Source: JBJYKD01 sp049310025 (GTDB taxonomy: Bacteria; Bacillota; Thermosediminibacteria; Thermosediminibacterales; Tepidanaerobacteraceae). From it: a stretch of 12,545 nucleotides of DNA. Position 1 is the first letter of the stretch, and every line of letters starts with the position of its first letter. The notes below the pieces were generated by a model. The model was given only the letters and a program-made list of their open reading frames with translations. It did not search any database and was not told the DNA's origin. Shown one piece after another: positions 7,475 to 12,545 of this stretch. The stretch is taken from positions 1-12,545 of the forward strand of contig NZ_JBJYKD010000051.1 of the NCBI RefSeq assembly GCF_049310025.1. Direction: 5' to 3'. The translations under genes and the position numbers were made by a program.

Positions 7475-8572
7475 ATGGCAGAAAAAGAATATATAATAAT
7501 CCCGATGGACAGATTGGGGGTTGCAGGAGCTCAGAAAGATATTGTCGGGACAATCAAATTTATTAATACATTGATAGATGCGGGTAAAGAAGTATTTTGG
7601 TTGGTAAGGCCTGTTAGAATTTTTACCGATGATTTTCCAGAAGGGCATATTTACAGCCCTGGAGGTTTTATAATAAAGGGTGAGCCTGAGATTTGCGAGC
7701 AGTTAAAAAATAATGAAATTGTTTACTCTTTCATCACATCAAATCTTGAAATGCCAGTAAAAATAAACAGGAAAAAAATCGCCCTCTACACAGGCAAAGG
7801 GGCGGCCGATTTTTGCACAAAACCGCTAATAGAGGTTTTGGAACTTACGGGATTTAAGCACGAATGTTTAAACGATAAAGATATACGAAGCGGGTTGCTA
7901 AAAGAATTCGATATATTCCTTGTTCCCGGCGGGCCCGACGCAGGTGAATCTTTCTACTGGGGCCTTGGGGACCTGGGGTATAAAAATATAAAAGAATTTG
8001 TATATGATAAAGGAAGCTATTTTGGGATATGCGCAGGGGCTTACCTTCCGTTGAAATCTTTATCGGAAGACAACAGATACTGGTTAAACCTCATTGAGGC
8101 GACAGATGATCAGGAATTGGATTATTGGAGGACCGGTACGGGTTTTGTAAGGGTAAGAGTTGTTGAGAATATGCACCCTTTTGCATTTGGCGTGGCTACT
8201 GGAAGTGTAAACACTTTTGACATCGTTTACTGGGAAGGTCCTGCAATAAAAATATTAAGAGACAGCGTAAAAATTCTTGCCAGATTTGACGATTTTATAG
8301 CATCCGGAACAAATACAGATTATCCAAGATGGAACTTGCTCGACAATACTCCTGCAAAAGATTCGATTGATAACTGGTACAACATACTTACAAGAGAGCG
8401 GTTCAACAAATATTTAAAAGACAACGCCGCCGTCGTAGAGACTAAAATAAACGGCAACAAAATGCTCCTTTATTCGCCGCATGCGGAGTTTGGAAACATA
8501 GGCATAACGCAAAGAAAAAATAGCCAGGTATTCCAGCTTATTACAAATGGGTTGTTTTATTTAAGTATTTGA
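7475..8572 (+). CDS. BPL_N-type glutamine-amidotransferase-like protein
   Basis: Cytoplasmic protein of 365 residues. Its middle resembles the N-terminal domain of fungal biotin-protein ligase (BPL_N), a class I glutamine-amidotransferase-like fold. ALYTGKGAA near residue 103 begins the domain, VPGGPDAGES (150-159) forms the conserved turn, and FGICAGAYLP holds the candidate nucleophile Cys186 on a nucleophile elbow. Near the C terminus SPHAEFG gives His336 and Glu338, the H-x-E spacing of class I amidotransferases, so a complete Cys-His-Glu triad is present. No ligase domain is attached. The first 100 residues are not recognised. The start is set by AAGGAG (7461-7466), which overlaps the end of the symporter gene; the genes are 4 bases apart. 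The reaction is unknown: amide or peptide hydrolysis of the imported compound is possible. The frame is intact between two broken neighbours. Confidence 0.8.
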   Translation: MAEKEYIIIPMDRLGVAGAQKDIVGTIKFINTLIDAGKEVFWLVRPVRIFTDDFPEGHIYSPGGFIIKGEPEICEQLKNNEIVYSFITSNLEMPVKINRKKIALYTGKGAADFCTKPLIEVLELTGFKHECLNDKDIRSGLLKEFDIFLVPGGPDAGESFYWGLGDLGYKNIKEFVYDKGSYFGICAGAYLPLKSLSEDNRYWLNLIEATDDQELDYWRTGTGFVRVRVVENMHPFAFGVATGSVNTFDIVYWEGPAIKILRDSVKILARFDDFIASGTNTDYPRWNLLDNTPAKDSIDNWYNILTRERFNKYLKDNAAVVETKINGNKMLLYSPHAEFGNIGITQRKNSQVFQLITNGLFYLSI

Positions 8573-8601
8573 AACGGAATAAATTAAGGGAGCTGTGTAA
8601 A

Positions 8602-9607
8602 TTGAATCTGATGCGGAAGTTAAATCAATTCCCAAGGTTAAAAATGCTGTGGGGAAAGACTCCTATAATTCGAGCGGATAAAATCGGGTGAAACCGGCGT
8701 CAATTTGTATATAAAAAGAGATGACCTTAGCGGTCTTGCATTGGGCGGCAACAAGACCCGCAAGCTGGAATTCTTGATGGGGGAAGCTGTATCTGGAAAT
8801 TATGATACAGTAATCACAGCCGGGGCTATTCATTCCAATCATGCTCTCCAGACAGCCGCGGCGGCCAAAAAACTGGGGCTTAATGTAATCCTTGTTTTGA
8901 GGGGAAAGGAAGAATACCGCGGAAACCTGCTTATGGATAAACTGCTTGATGCCGATATTAGGGTATATAATGTCGGGACAAGCAAAGAATTAAACCACAT
9001 CATGCAAAATATAGTCTGTGAACTTAAAGACAAAGGCAAAAAGCCTTATATCATTCCCATAGGGGGCTCAAACCCGGTCGGTGTCCTGGGTTATATAACT
9101 GCAGTTATGGAAATAGTGGAACAGGAACGGGAAATGGGGCTGAACTTTGATTATGTAATCTGCCCCACCAGCAGTGGAGGAACACAGGCAGGCCTTTTAT
9201 TGGGATACAAATTGTTAAAACCCCAAACAACGGTTTTAAGTATAGGTGTAGGAGACCCCAGAGACGAACTCATTGAAGATGTTTTCCACCTTATTAATAA
9301 AACTGCGAAAACCCTGGAGATAGAAACACTTATTGCCCGGGAGGATTTGGAAGCCATCACAGTGGACGGCTACGGTTTCGGGAGTTATGGCACCATTGTA
9401 AAAGAAATAATAGATATTATACGGTATACCGCTTCCAGAGAGGGGTTTTATCTAGACCCGGTGTACAGCGGCAAGGCCTTTTACGGTATGCTGGACCTGA
9501 TAAAAAAACGCATTATACCACGGGAGAAAAATGTGCTGTTTATCCATACGGGGGGACTGGGGGGCATATTTCAATATGAAAATATCATAAGTGACATGAT
9601 TTCATGA
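8602..9607 (+). pseudogene. D-cysteine desulfhydrase/ACC deaminase family PLP enzyme, frame broken near start
   Basis: Fold-type II PLP enzyme. Relatives split D-cysteine to pyruvate, H2S and ammonia, or deaminate 1-aminocyclopropane-1-carboxylate. Motifs are YIKRDDLSGLALGGNKTRKLEF with the PLP lysine codon at 8753-8755, AGAIHSNHALQTAA with the active-site serine at 8834-8836, PIGGSNPVGVLGY, SSGGTQAGL, and LDPVYSGKA...FIHTGG near the end. TTG 8602 lies nine bases after AAGGGAG and begins the family N terminus (LNQFPRLKML...KTP). That frame meets TGA at 8689-8691, and homology resumes in the +1 frame (ETGVNLYIKRDD). Removing one G from GGG 8686-8688 gives about 334 residues, near the roughly 330 of the family. 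A start at TTG 8705 would lose about 35 residues and has no good ribosome binding site. Alternatives are a programmed +1 shift or a sequence error. The real substrate may be another D-amino acid. Confidence 0.82.
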
Positions 9608-9700
9608 GCCTGCCACTCATGGAACAAATCTATCGATGGTTCAAAATAATTCGCGCAGAAGTGTACCACAAACGAGGTTAAACATTGTTGAGAACTTTTG

Positions 9701-9709
9701 TGATATAAT
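9701..9709 (+). promoter_or_regulatory. Extended -10 promoter for the antitoxin gene
   Basis: TGATATAAT is a perfect extended -10 element (TG-n-TATAAT) 30 bases ahead of the antitoxin start. No good -35 box lies at 16-18 bases upstream, which is normal for extended -10 promoters. The rest of 9608-9700 holds only a weak CATGAG/CTCATG inverted repeat (9603-9621) without a U-tract. Confidence 0.6.
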
Positions 9710-9738
9710 AATCTTGTAATAATCTTGGGGTGAGTTTA

Positions 9739-9915
9739 ATGAATACGGCAAAAAGAATTCTTTTTAAATTGATTGAAGAAATACCAGAAGACCAGATTCC
9801 AGAAATAATTGATTTTATTAGTTTTTTGAAATCCAAAAAAGATAATGAGGTTTTTAAGGAGTTATTATCGGCAAGTGAAAGCAGTATCGATTTCTGGAAT
9901 AATGACGTTGATTGA
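9739..9915 (+). CDS. Small antitoxin-like protein (DUF2281-like), partner of a PemK/MazF toxin
   Basis: 58-residue acidic protein. It opens MNTAKRILFKLIEEIPEDQIPEI, a helical pattern with the IP/LPE turn common to DUF2281-type antitoxins, and ends in an acidic, aromatic tail (SESSIDFWNNDVD) that would be the toxin-binding part. GGGGTGA at 9727-9733 sits five bases before ATG 9739, so this start is preferred over GTG 9730, which lies inside the ribosome binding site. The stop TGA shares its A with the ATG of the following toxin remnant, a typical coupled toxin-antitoxin layout. The gene itself is intact although its partner is destroyed. Family naming is from memory and moderate in certainty. 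Confidence 0.6.
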   Translation: MNTAKRILFKLIEEIPEDQIPEIIDFISFLKSKKDNEVFKELLSASESSIDFWNNDVD

Positions 9916-10101
9916 TGAGGTATGGTCATGTTGACCGACAATGACCTTGAAGAAGGAACTCTTAAGGTAGATTCTTGTATAAGGGTTGATAAATTATATA
10001 CTTTGTCTCAAAGTATTGTAATCAGTAAATTTGGAGTGGTCAAAAATCATATTATGGATAACGTAAGAAAGGTGATTTGTAAGTTAATTCAGAACATATA
10101 A
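9915..10101 (+). pseudogene. PemK/MazF-family toxin, internal deletion
   Basis: Remnant of an mRNA-cutting (MazF-type endoribonuclease) toxin. ATG 9915 overlaps the antitoxin stop and reads MRYG, a plausible native toxin start, then runs into TGA at codon 10. From about 9928, in another frame (open from ATG 9922), the sequence codes for MLTDNDLEEGTLKVDSCIRV, then DKLYTLSQSIV, and ends at TAA 10099-10101. This fits the C-terminal half of PemK/MazF toxins, where a dsxIRVdKL-like segment precedes the last strand and helix. The N-terminal half, including the RGDI and RPALV-type motifs of the active site, is gone. The simplest reading is an out-of-frame deletion of roughly 50-60 codons with its junction near 9926-9929. 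The product cannot be an active nuclease. Confidence 0.7.
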
Positions 10102-10129
10102 TTACGTTATCAAAGTCTTCGTCAAGCTT

Positions 10130-10206
10130 GGTGAACCCCCGGATACGGACCCACATGCGGCCCCGCATATCCAGTGGGGGGGCTCACCGTCCCTTCCTAC
10201 TCGATT
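10130..10206 (+). other. GC-rich hairpin, possible remnant of a group II intron 3' end
   Basis: A GC-rich island in AT-rich surroundings. Outer stem GGTGAACCCCC (10130-10140) pairs with GGGGGCTCACC (10178-10188) with one mismatch; inside are GGAT/ATCC (10141-10144 with 10169-10172) and ATGCGG/CCGCAT (10155-10160 with 10163-10168). The opening GGTGAACC.CCG.ATACGGA and the tail TTCCTACTCGAT resemble, from memory, domains V and VI of one class of bacterial group II introns, at about the right distance. The central part does not allow a normal domain V stem, and no intron-encoded reverse transcriptase is present, so any intron would be a dead fragment. It could instead be a transposon end hairpin or a terminator-like structure downstream of the minus-strand Gre gene; there is no U-tract. 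Confidence 0.35.
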
Positions 10207-10215
10207 GCGCCGACT

Positions 10216-10668
10216 CTACGGAAACTTTATAGATTTAATTTCATAAGAAAACACGCCGCCGGGGGCGTTGACCTGTACCTTTTCGCCGGTATTTTTTAGC
10301 AGCAGTGACTTTCCCACCGGCGACAGGATCGAAATATCGTATATGTCCCGGCTTGCGTCTCTGCTGACGGAAGGCATAATCACCCGAAAACTATAAGTTT
10401 CTTCATTTTCAATGTCAAGCACTTCCACCCGGCTGTCGATAATCACAAAAGGCAGGCTGCCGTCAACGGAGTCTGCCGGGCGGGCGCTTCTTATAAAATC
10501 GTCCAGGCGCCTGATATAATTGTCCAGCAGCAGTTCGAATTCAGTGCGCTCATAAGAAGAATCATTAAAGAACTCATCAACAAGCTTGTGTTTATCGGCT
10601 TCCAGATTTGCTAGTTGTTTTACAATAGCTTCAAAAGCCGTTTTTGATAATGCGTAAGTCTTTTTCAT
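10216..10668 (-). CDS. Short GreA/GreB-family transcription factor
   Basis: 150-residue cytoplasmic protein. The C-terminal half (about 75-149) matches the GreA/GreB FKBP-like RNA-polymerase-binding domain, seen best in SPVGKSLLLKNTGEKVQVNAPGGVFSYEI. The N-terminal half (about 8-70) is helical and could form a coiled coil like the one Gre factors insert in the polymerase secondary channel, but it looks shorter than in GreA. The tip reads NDSSYERTEFE instead of the usual GDLSENAEYE; acidic Asp36, Glu40 and Glu43 are nevertheless there. It may stimulate transcript cleavage or compete for the same site; this is inferred. GGGGGAA lies five bases before the ATG. It is a single-gene unit transcribed against its neighbours, with its own promoter. 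It is unlikely to be the housekeeping GreA, and Rnk-like proteins are the main alternative. Confidence 0.8.
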   Translation of the reverse strand: MKKTYALSKTAFEAIVKQLANLEADKHKLVDEFFNDSSYERTEFELLLDNYIRRLDDFIRSARPADSVDGSLPFVIIDSRVEVLDIENEETYSFRVIMPSVSRDASRDIYDISILSPVGKSLLLKNTGEKVQVNAPGGVFSYEIKSIKFP

Positions 10669-10686
10669 ACAACTTCCCCCTAAGAC

Positions 10687-10714
10687 ATTTTATGGAAAAA
10701 TTCCCAAAAAACAA
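10687..10714 (-). promoter_or_regulatory. Promoter of the Gre-like gene
   Basis: On the minus strand TTGTTT (10714-10709) and TAAAAT (10692-10687) are separated by 16 bases, a good sigma-A-type match. Transcription would start about 10 bases before the ribosome binding site, giving a very short leader. It lies between the gene and the terminator hairpin at 10717-10744. Confidence 0.55.
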
Positions 10715-10716
10715 CT

Positions 10717-10750
10717 CGGGCATTTCGCCTGTGCGAAATGCCCGTTTTTA
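10717..10750 (+). terminator. Strong intrinsic terminator between Gre-like gene and toxin-antitoxin pair
   Basis: Perfect 12-bp stem CGGGCATTTCGC (10717-10728) with GCGAAATGCCCG (10733-10744), four-base loop, then TTTTTA on the plus strand. On the minus strand a T-run also follows, but five bases from the stem, so it may act in both directions. It stops rightward transcripts crossing the Gre-like gene antisense, and may shield that gene from leftward read-through. Confidence 0.82.
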
Positions 10751-10948
10751 TAACAGCATACCATTTATTACAGACATTGTCAATAGTGTATGAGATTTCC
10801 ATTTAATACAAGGTTTTATATTTTCTGACATATGGTGATATGATTGGTCAATTGGATAACATATGATGATTGTGGTTTTACTTATCAGTACTTGCGGGTC
10901 AGTTGGCCCGCTGTATTACAGGGAGGGATAAAAATATATATAATAACA

Positions 10949-10982
10949 TTGATAAATTTATCGATATGGCATATAATATTAT
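10949..10982 (+). promoter_or_regulatory. Promoter and palindromic operator of the YefM/RelE-like pair
   Basis: TTGATA (10949-10954) and TATAAT (10972-10977) with the ideal 17-base spacer. The 12-bp perfect palindrome GATAAATTTATC (10951-10962) overlaps the -35 box, and the 10-bp palindrome ATAATATTAT (10973-10982) overlaps the -10 box. Toxin-antitoxin operons of this kind are usually repressed by the antitoxin binding palindromes over the promoter, so these are the likely operators. The preceding stretch 10751-10948 shows only a GCGGG/CCCGC hairpin near 10892-10909 and no gene. Confidence 0.72.
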
Positions 10983-10992
10983 CAGGAGTCTC

Positions 10993-11013
10993 ATGATGAA
11001 AGAGAGGGTCTGA
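10993..11013 (+). other. Possible six-residue leader ORF
   Basis: ATG ATG AAA GAG AGG GTC TGA, preceded by AGGAG four bases upstream (10984-10988) and ending four bases before the antitoxin ATG. It lies downstream of the promoter and carries the antitoxin's own AGAGGG ribosome binding site within it, so its translation could affect antitoxin initiation. A six-codon frame can easily be chance. Confidence 0.2.
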
Positions 11014-11017
11014 TAAT

Positions 11018-11347
11018 ATGCCTGAAAAAATCACCGTAAGCAGTGTTCTGAATTCCCTTGTGCCAATTTCCAGGTTCAACAAGGGGGAAGCGAATAAAAT
11101 CTTCGAAGAGGTCAGGGAAACCGGCTTTAAGGTTGTGTTGAAAAACAACACACCGGCGTGCGTGCTTCTAAAGCCTGAGTTGTATGAACAAATGCTTGAA
11201 ACCATAGAGGAATACCGGTTGCTGCTGGAAGCCGAAAGGCGTATGGAAGACGCAAAACCGGAGGACTTTATCCCGCAGGAAAAAGTTTTATCTGAGCTTG
11301 GCATAAATAAAGCAGATTTAGATAATACAGATGTGGAGATAGAGTAG
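11018..11347 (+). CDS. Phd/YefM-family antitoxin
   Basis: 109-residue antitoxin of a type II pair. The N-terminal half has the Phd/YefM DNA-binding pattern: KITVSSVLNSLVPISRFNKGEANKIF, then a beta hairpin FKVVLKNNTPACVLLKPELYEQM. The charged, probably disordered C-terminal part (about 75-109) would wrap the toxin. AGAGGG at 11003-11008 lies nine bases before the ATG. The toxin gene begins 3 bases after the stop. The gene appears intact, and autoregulation through the palindromes over its promoter is expected for the family. Confidence 0.82.
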   Translation: MPEKITVSSVLNSLVPISRFNKGEANKIFEEVRETGFKVVLKNNTPACVLLKPELYEQMLETIEEYRLLLEAERRMEDAKPEDFIPQEKVLSELGINKADLDNTDVEIE

Positions 11348-11350
11348 CTT

Positions 11351-11668
11351 ATGTGGCAGGTGGAATATTTGAAGGAAGCGGTGGAGGACTTGAAGCGTCT
11401 TTACCACAGCCAGCGGTTGCAAGTACTCAAAGCCATAGACAAGGTTTCAAGCAACCCCTTGCCGCAGAACGAAGGGGGATACGGCAAACCTCTGGGAAAC
11501 AGGAACAGCCTGAAACTTTCGGGATATCTTAAAATAAAGCTGAAAAGGCTTGGCTTGAGGGTGGTATACAAGCTGGTCAGGGAAAAGAATGTTATGAAGG
11601 TTATTGTAGTATCTGCAAGGGCAGATGACGAGGTTTATCTTTTAGCACAGAAAAGAACAGATAAATAG
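11351..11668 (+). CDS. RelE/ParE-superfamily toxin
   Basis: 105-residue basic protein with the RelE-type layout: N-terminal strand MWQVEYLKEAVEDLKRL, a helix, then GKPLGNRNSLKLSGYLKIKL, the strand LRVVYKLVREKNVMKVIVVS, and the terminal ARADDEVYLLAQKR with conserved Arg, Tyr and basic tail. RelE relatives cut mRNA in the ribosome; ParE relatives poison gyrase. The RVVYKL and SARADDEVYLLA pattern fits the RelE side better. There is only a weak ribosome binding site within the antitoxin end, so translation is probably coupled. It is intact and of normal length. Confidence 0.82.
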   Translation: MWQVEYLKEAVEDLKRLYHSQRLQVLKAIDKVSSNPLPQNEGGYGKPLGNRNSLKLSGYLKIKLKRLGLRVVYKLVREKNVMKVIVVSARADDEVYLLAQKRTDK

Positions 11669-11815
11669 CGGAAATTAAACAAGGAATCGTCACAGGTACA
11701 TCAGCAGACTTGACCTTGAGAACATCAGCATCAATGATATGCGAACCATCATTTATGCTGATTTGTTTCACAAGGGTAAAAACCTGTCTCCTACTTTATC
11801 CTTCACGGCCAGGCG
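11669..11815 (-). pseudogene. Unidentified decayed coding remnant
   Basis: Read on the minus strand, 11777 down to about 11680 gives a stop-free, well-patterned peptide (TLVKQISINDGSHIIDADVL, then KVKSADVPVTIP). Just upstream, in a frame offset by the TTTTT run at minus-strand 11784-11780, comes RNVRLAVKDKVGDRF (11827-11783). Joined, they read like one protein, but there is no start or proper end. The plus-strand reading of the same bases is less protein-like. I do not recognise the family. It may be the tail of the same lost gene as the fragment at 11870-12000. Confidence 0.3.
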
Positions 11816-11869
11816 GACGTTCCGGTTGGGACCGCGCCAGCAAAAGAAAAAACTGCCGGCAAGTCAACA

Positions 11870-12000
11870 CTAAACACGGATTATGCCTGCAGCAGCCAGG
11901 GAATCTATGTGCTTTGAAAAGAGCATGGCTTTTGGGCCTATTCCCAGTTCTGTAACGCTTTGCAAAATCATGCCACCTGTGGTGGAACCGATGGTTTGGG
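11870..12000 (-). pseudogene. Unidentified gene fragment joined to the IS607 remnant
   Basis: About 41 codons on the minus strand with strongly protein-like composition, IGSTTGGMILQSVTELGIGP then KAMLFSKHIDSLAAAGIIRV, ending at TAG 11872-11870. It follows the IS607 transposase remnant in the same shifted frame, but does not resemble the C-terminal part of that family, which normally continues through a conserved acidic segment and an ARxYGxRG-like tail. It therefore looks like foreign coding sequence fused at a breakpoint near 12000. The family is not recognised. Confidence 0.35.
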
Positions 12001-12317
12001 GAAGGCATATAAGTTCTACTCCAAAGCTTTCCATAAAAAATTTAAGATATTCTAAAACCAAACCTTGCCAGTCTATCAGGATACTCTATTACAACTTTTT
12101 GAACTTCTCCTCTTTTTATTTTGTTCAGAAGCTTTAATAAACCTCTCCTGTTTTCATTTACCCTACTTGCTATTTCGGATATGACTTCATACCGCCAACC
12201 TTGCAAATTGGCATATTCTTCAAGTCTCCTGATTTGATTTTTTAGGTACTCTTCCTGCTTTTTTGTAGATACTCTTGCATATAAAACTACAGTTGGTTTT
12301 GGTTTTTCTTCTCTCAT
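12000..12317 (-). pseudogene. IS607-family serine transposase TnpA, truncated and frameshifted
   Basis: Serine recombinase catalytic domain of an IS607-type transposase. VVLYARVSTKKQEEYLKNQI carries the nucleophile Ser17; IASRVNENRRGLLKLLNKIKRGEVQKVVIEYPDRLARFGF follows the family closely (in pieces: GLLKLLNKIKRG, VIEYPDRLARFGF). After RFGF an extra T at about 12053 (an A on the coding strand) shifts the frame. The next family segment EYLKFFMESFGVEL continues in the second frame to about 12000, where homology ends. The N-terminal MerR-like DNA-binding domain of about 55-60 residues is missing: in-frame stops lie directly upstream of the ATG at 12317. No tnpB partner is present. It is thus a dead fragment with both ends lost. 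Confidence 0.75.
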
Positions 12318-12410
12318 ACCTCACTAGCGTTGCATAAATAAAAAATTCATTTGTCAATTATAAAACAGCAAAGAAAATTAAATAAAACTGAAGAAAAATC
12401 AAGAAAAGCC

Positions 12411-12438
12411 TTGTACTATTAAAAAAATCCTTTATAAT
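12411..12438 (+). promoter_or_regulatory. Promoter for the gene at the right edge
   Basis: TTGTAC (12411-12416) and TATAAT (12433-12438) with a 16-base spacer. A small GGG/CCC hairpin (about 12447-12463) lies in the leader. The preceding 12318-12410 is AT-rich and holds no gene I can support. Confidence 0.55.
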
Positions 12439-12489
12439 AGAGATATGGGGTAGTCCTTGCCCAAATCCCTAATATAAAGGAGCAACAAA

Positions 12490-12545
12490 ATGCAAGGCAA
12501 GGATACCATAAATTCCACATTAAGTCAACTGTTTAATCCATTATC
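12490..12545 (+). CDS. Start of a gene cut by the window edge, possibly a transposase
   Basis: ATG 12490 lies seven bases after AAAGGAG (12476-12482) and stays open to the window end, giving MQGKDTINSTLSQLFNPL. Such short leading segments occur in several DDE transposases, and the neighbourhood is rich in mobile-element debris, but 18 residues are not enough to name a family. It is partial at its 3' end. Confidence 0.5.
   Translation, partial: MQGKDTINSTLSQLFNPL

Noticed and set aside
9603..9621. CATGAG/CTCATG inverted repeat after the PLP-enzyme gene as terminator
   Set aside because: Six base pairs, overlaps the stop codon and has no U-tract.
11710..11955. 81-codon plus-strand ORF between the toxin and the IS607 remnant
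   Set aside because: Cys/Arg-rich, no ribosome binding site, and antisense to more protein-like minus-strand remnants.
11883..12137. 84-codon plus-strand ORF antisense to the IS607 remnant
   Set aside because: It is a shadow across two unrelated minus-strand fragments and has no motif of its own.
1..12545. CRISPR array, tRNA or rRNA genes
   Set aside because: No regularly spaced direct repeats and no tRNA- or rRNA-like segments were seen on either strand.

Overview
The window looks like chromosomal DNA of an anaerobic, possibly thermophilic, clostridia-type Firmicute. This is inferred from strong AGGAGG-type ribosome binding sites, frequent AGG/AGA and ATA codons, TTG and GTG starts, a Gram-positive lipoprotein signal, and IS607/PemK/YefM-type accessory genes. 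No rRNA, tRNA or CRISPR array is visible.

Left part (1-5775): an intact, densely packed metabolic region. It holds diaminopimelate epimerase (dapF) and then a complete branched-chain/amphipathic amino-acid ABC importer: lipoprotein receptor, two permeases and two ATPases, in the order livJ-H-M-G-F. A GC-rich stem-loop without a U-tract separates the receptor gene from the permeases. A good intrinsic terminator closes the operon.

Middle part (5776-9607): a second, solute-related operon. It starts with a 27-residue, wholly uncharged membrane peptide behind a near-perfect ribosome binding site. Next come a PutP-like sodium/solute symporter, a class I glutamine-amidotransferase-like protein of the biotin-ligase N-domain (BPL_N) type, and a PLP enzyme of the D-cysteine desulfhydrase/ACC deaminase family. 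The gene set suggests uptake and breakdown of an amino acid or modified amino acid. The symporter and PLP-enzyme genes each carry a frame break inside a GGG run, so the operon is either decaying, recoded, or affected by sequence errors.

Right part (9608-12545): accessory DNA with much decay. It holds an intact antitoxin next to a PemK/MazF toxin gutted by an internal deletion; a GC-rich hairpin that may be the scar of a group II intron 3' end; a short Gre-type transcription factor on the minus strand with its own promoter; an apparently intact YefM/RelE-like toxin-antitoxin pair with a clear promoter and palindromic operator; fragments of unidentified minus-strand genes; a headless, frameshifted IS607 serine transposase; and, at the right edge, the promoter and first codons of another gene, perhaps a transposase.

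The most interesting candidates are the micro-peptide/symporter/BPL_N/PLP-enzyme operon, the possible +1 recoding site in the PLP-enzyme gene, and the short Gre-like factor.
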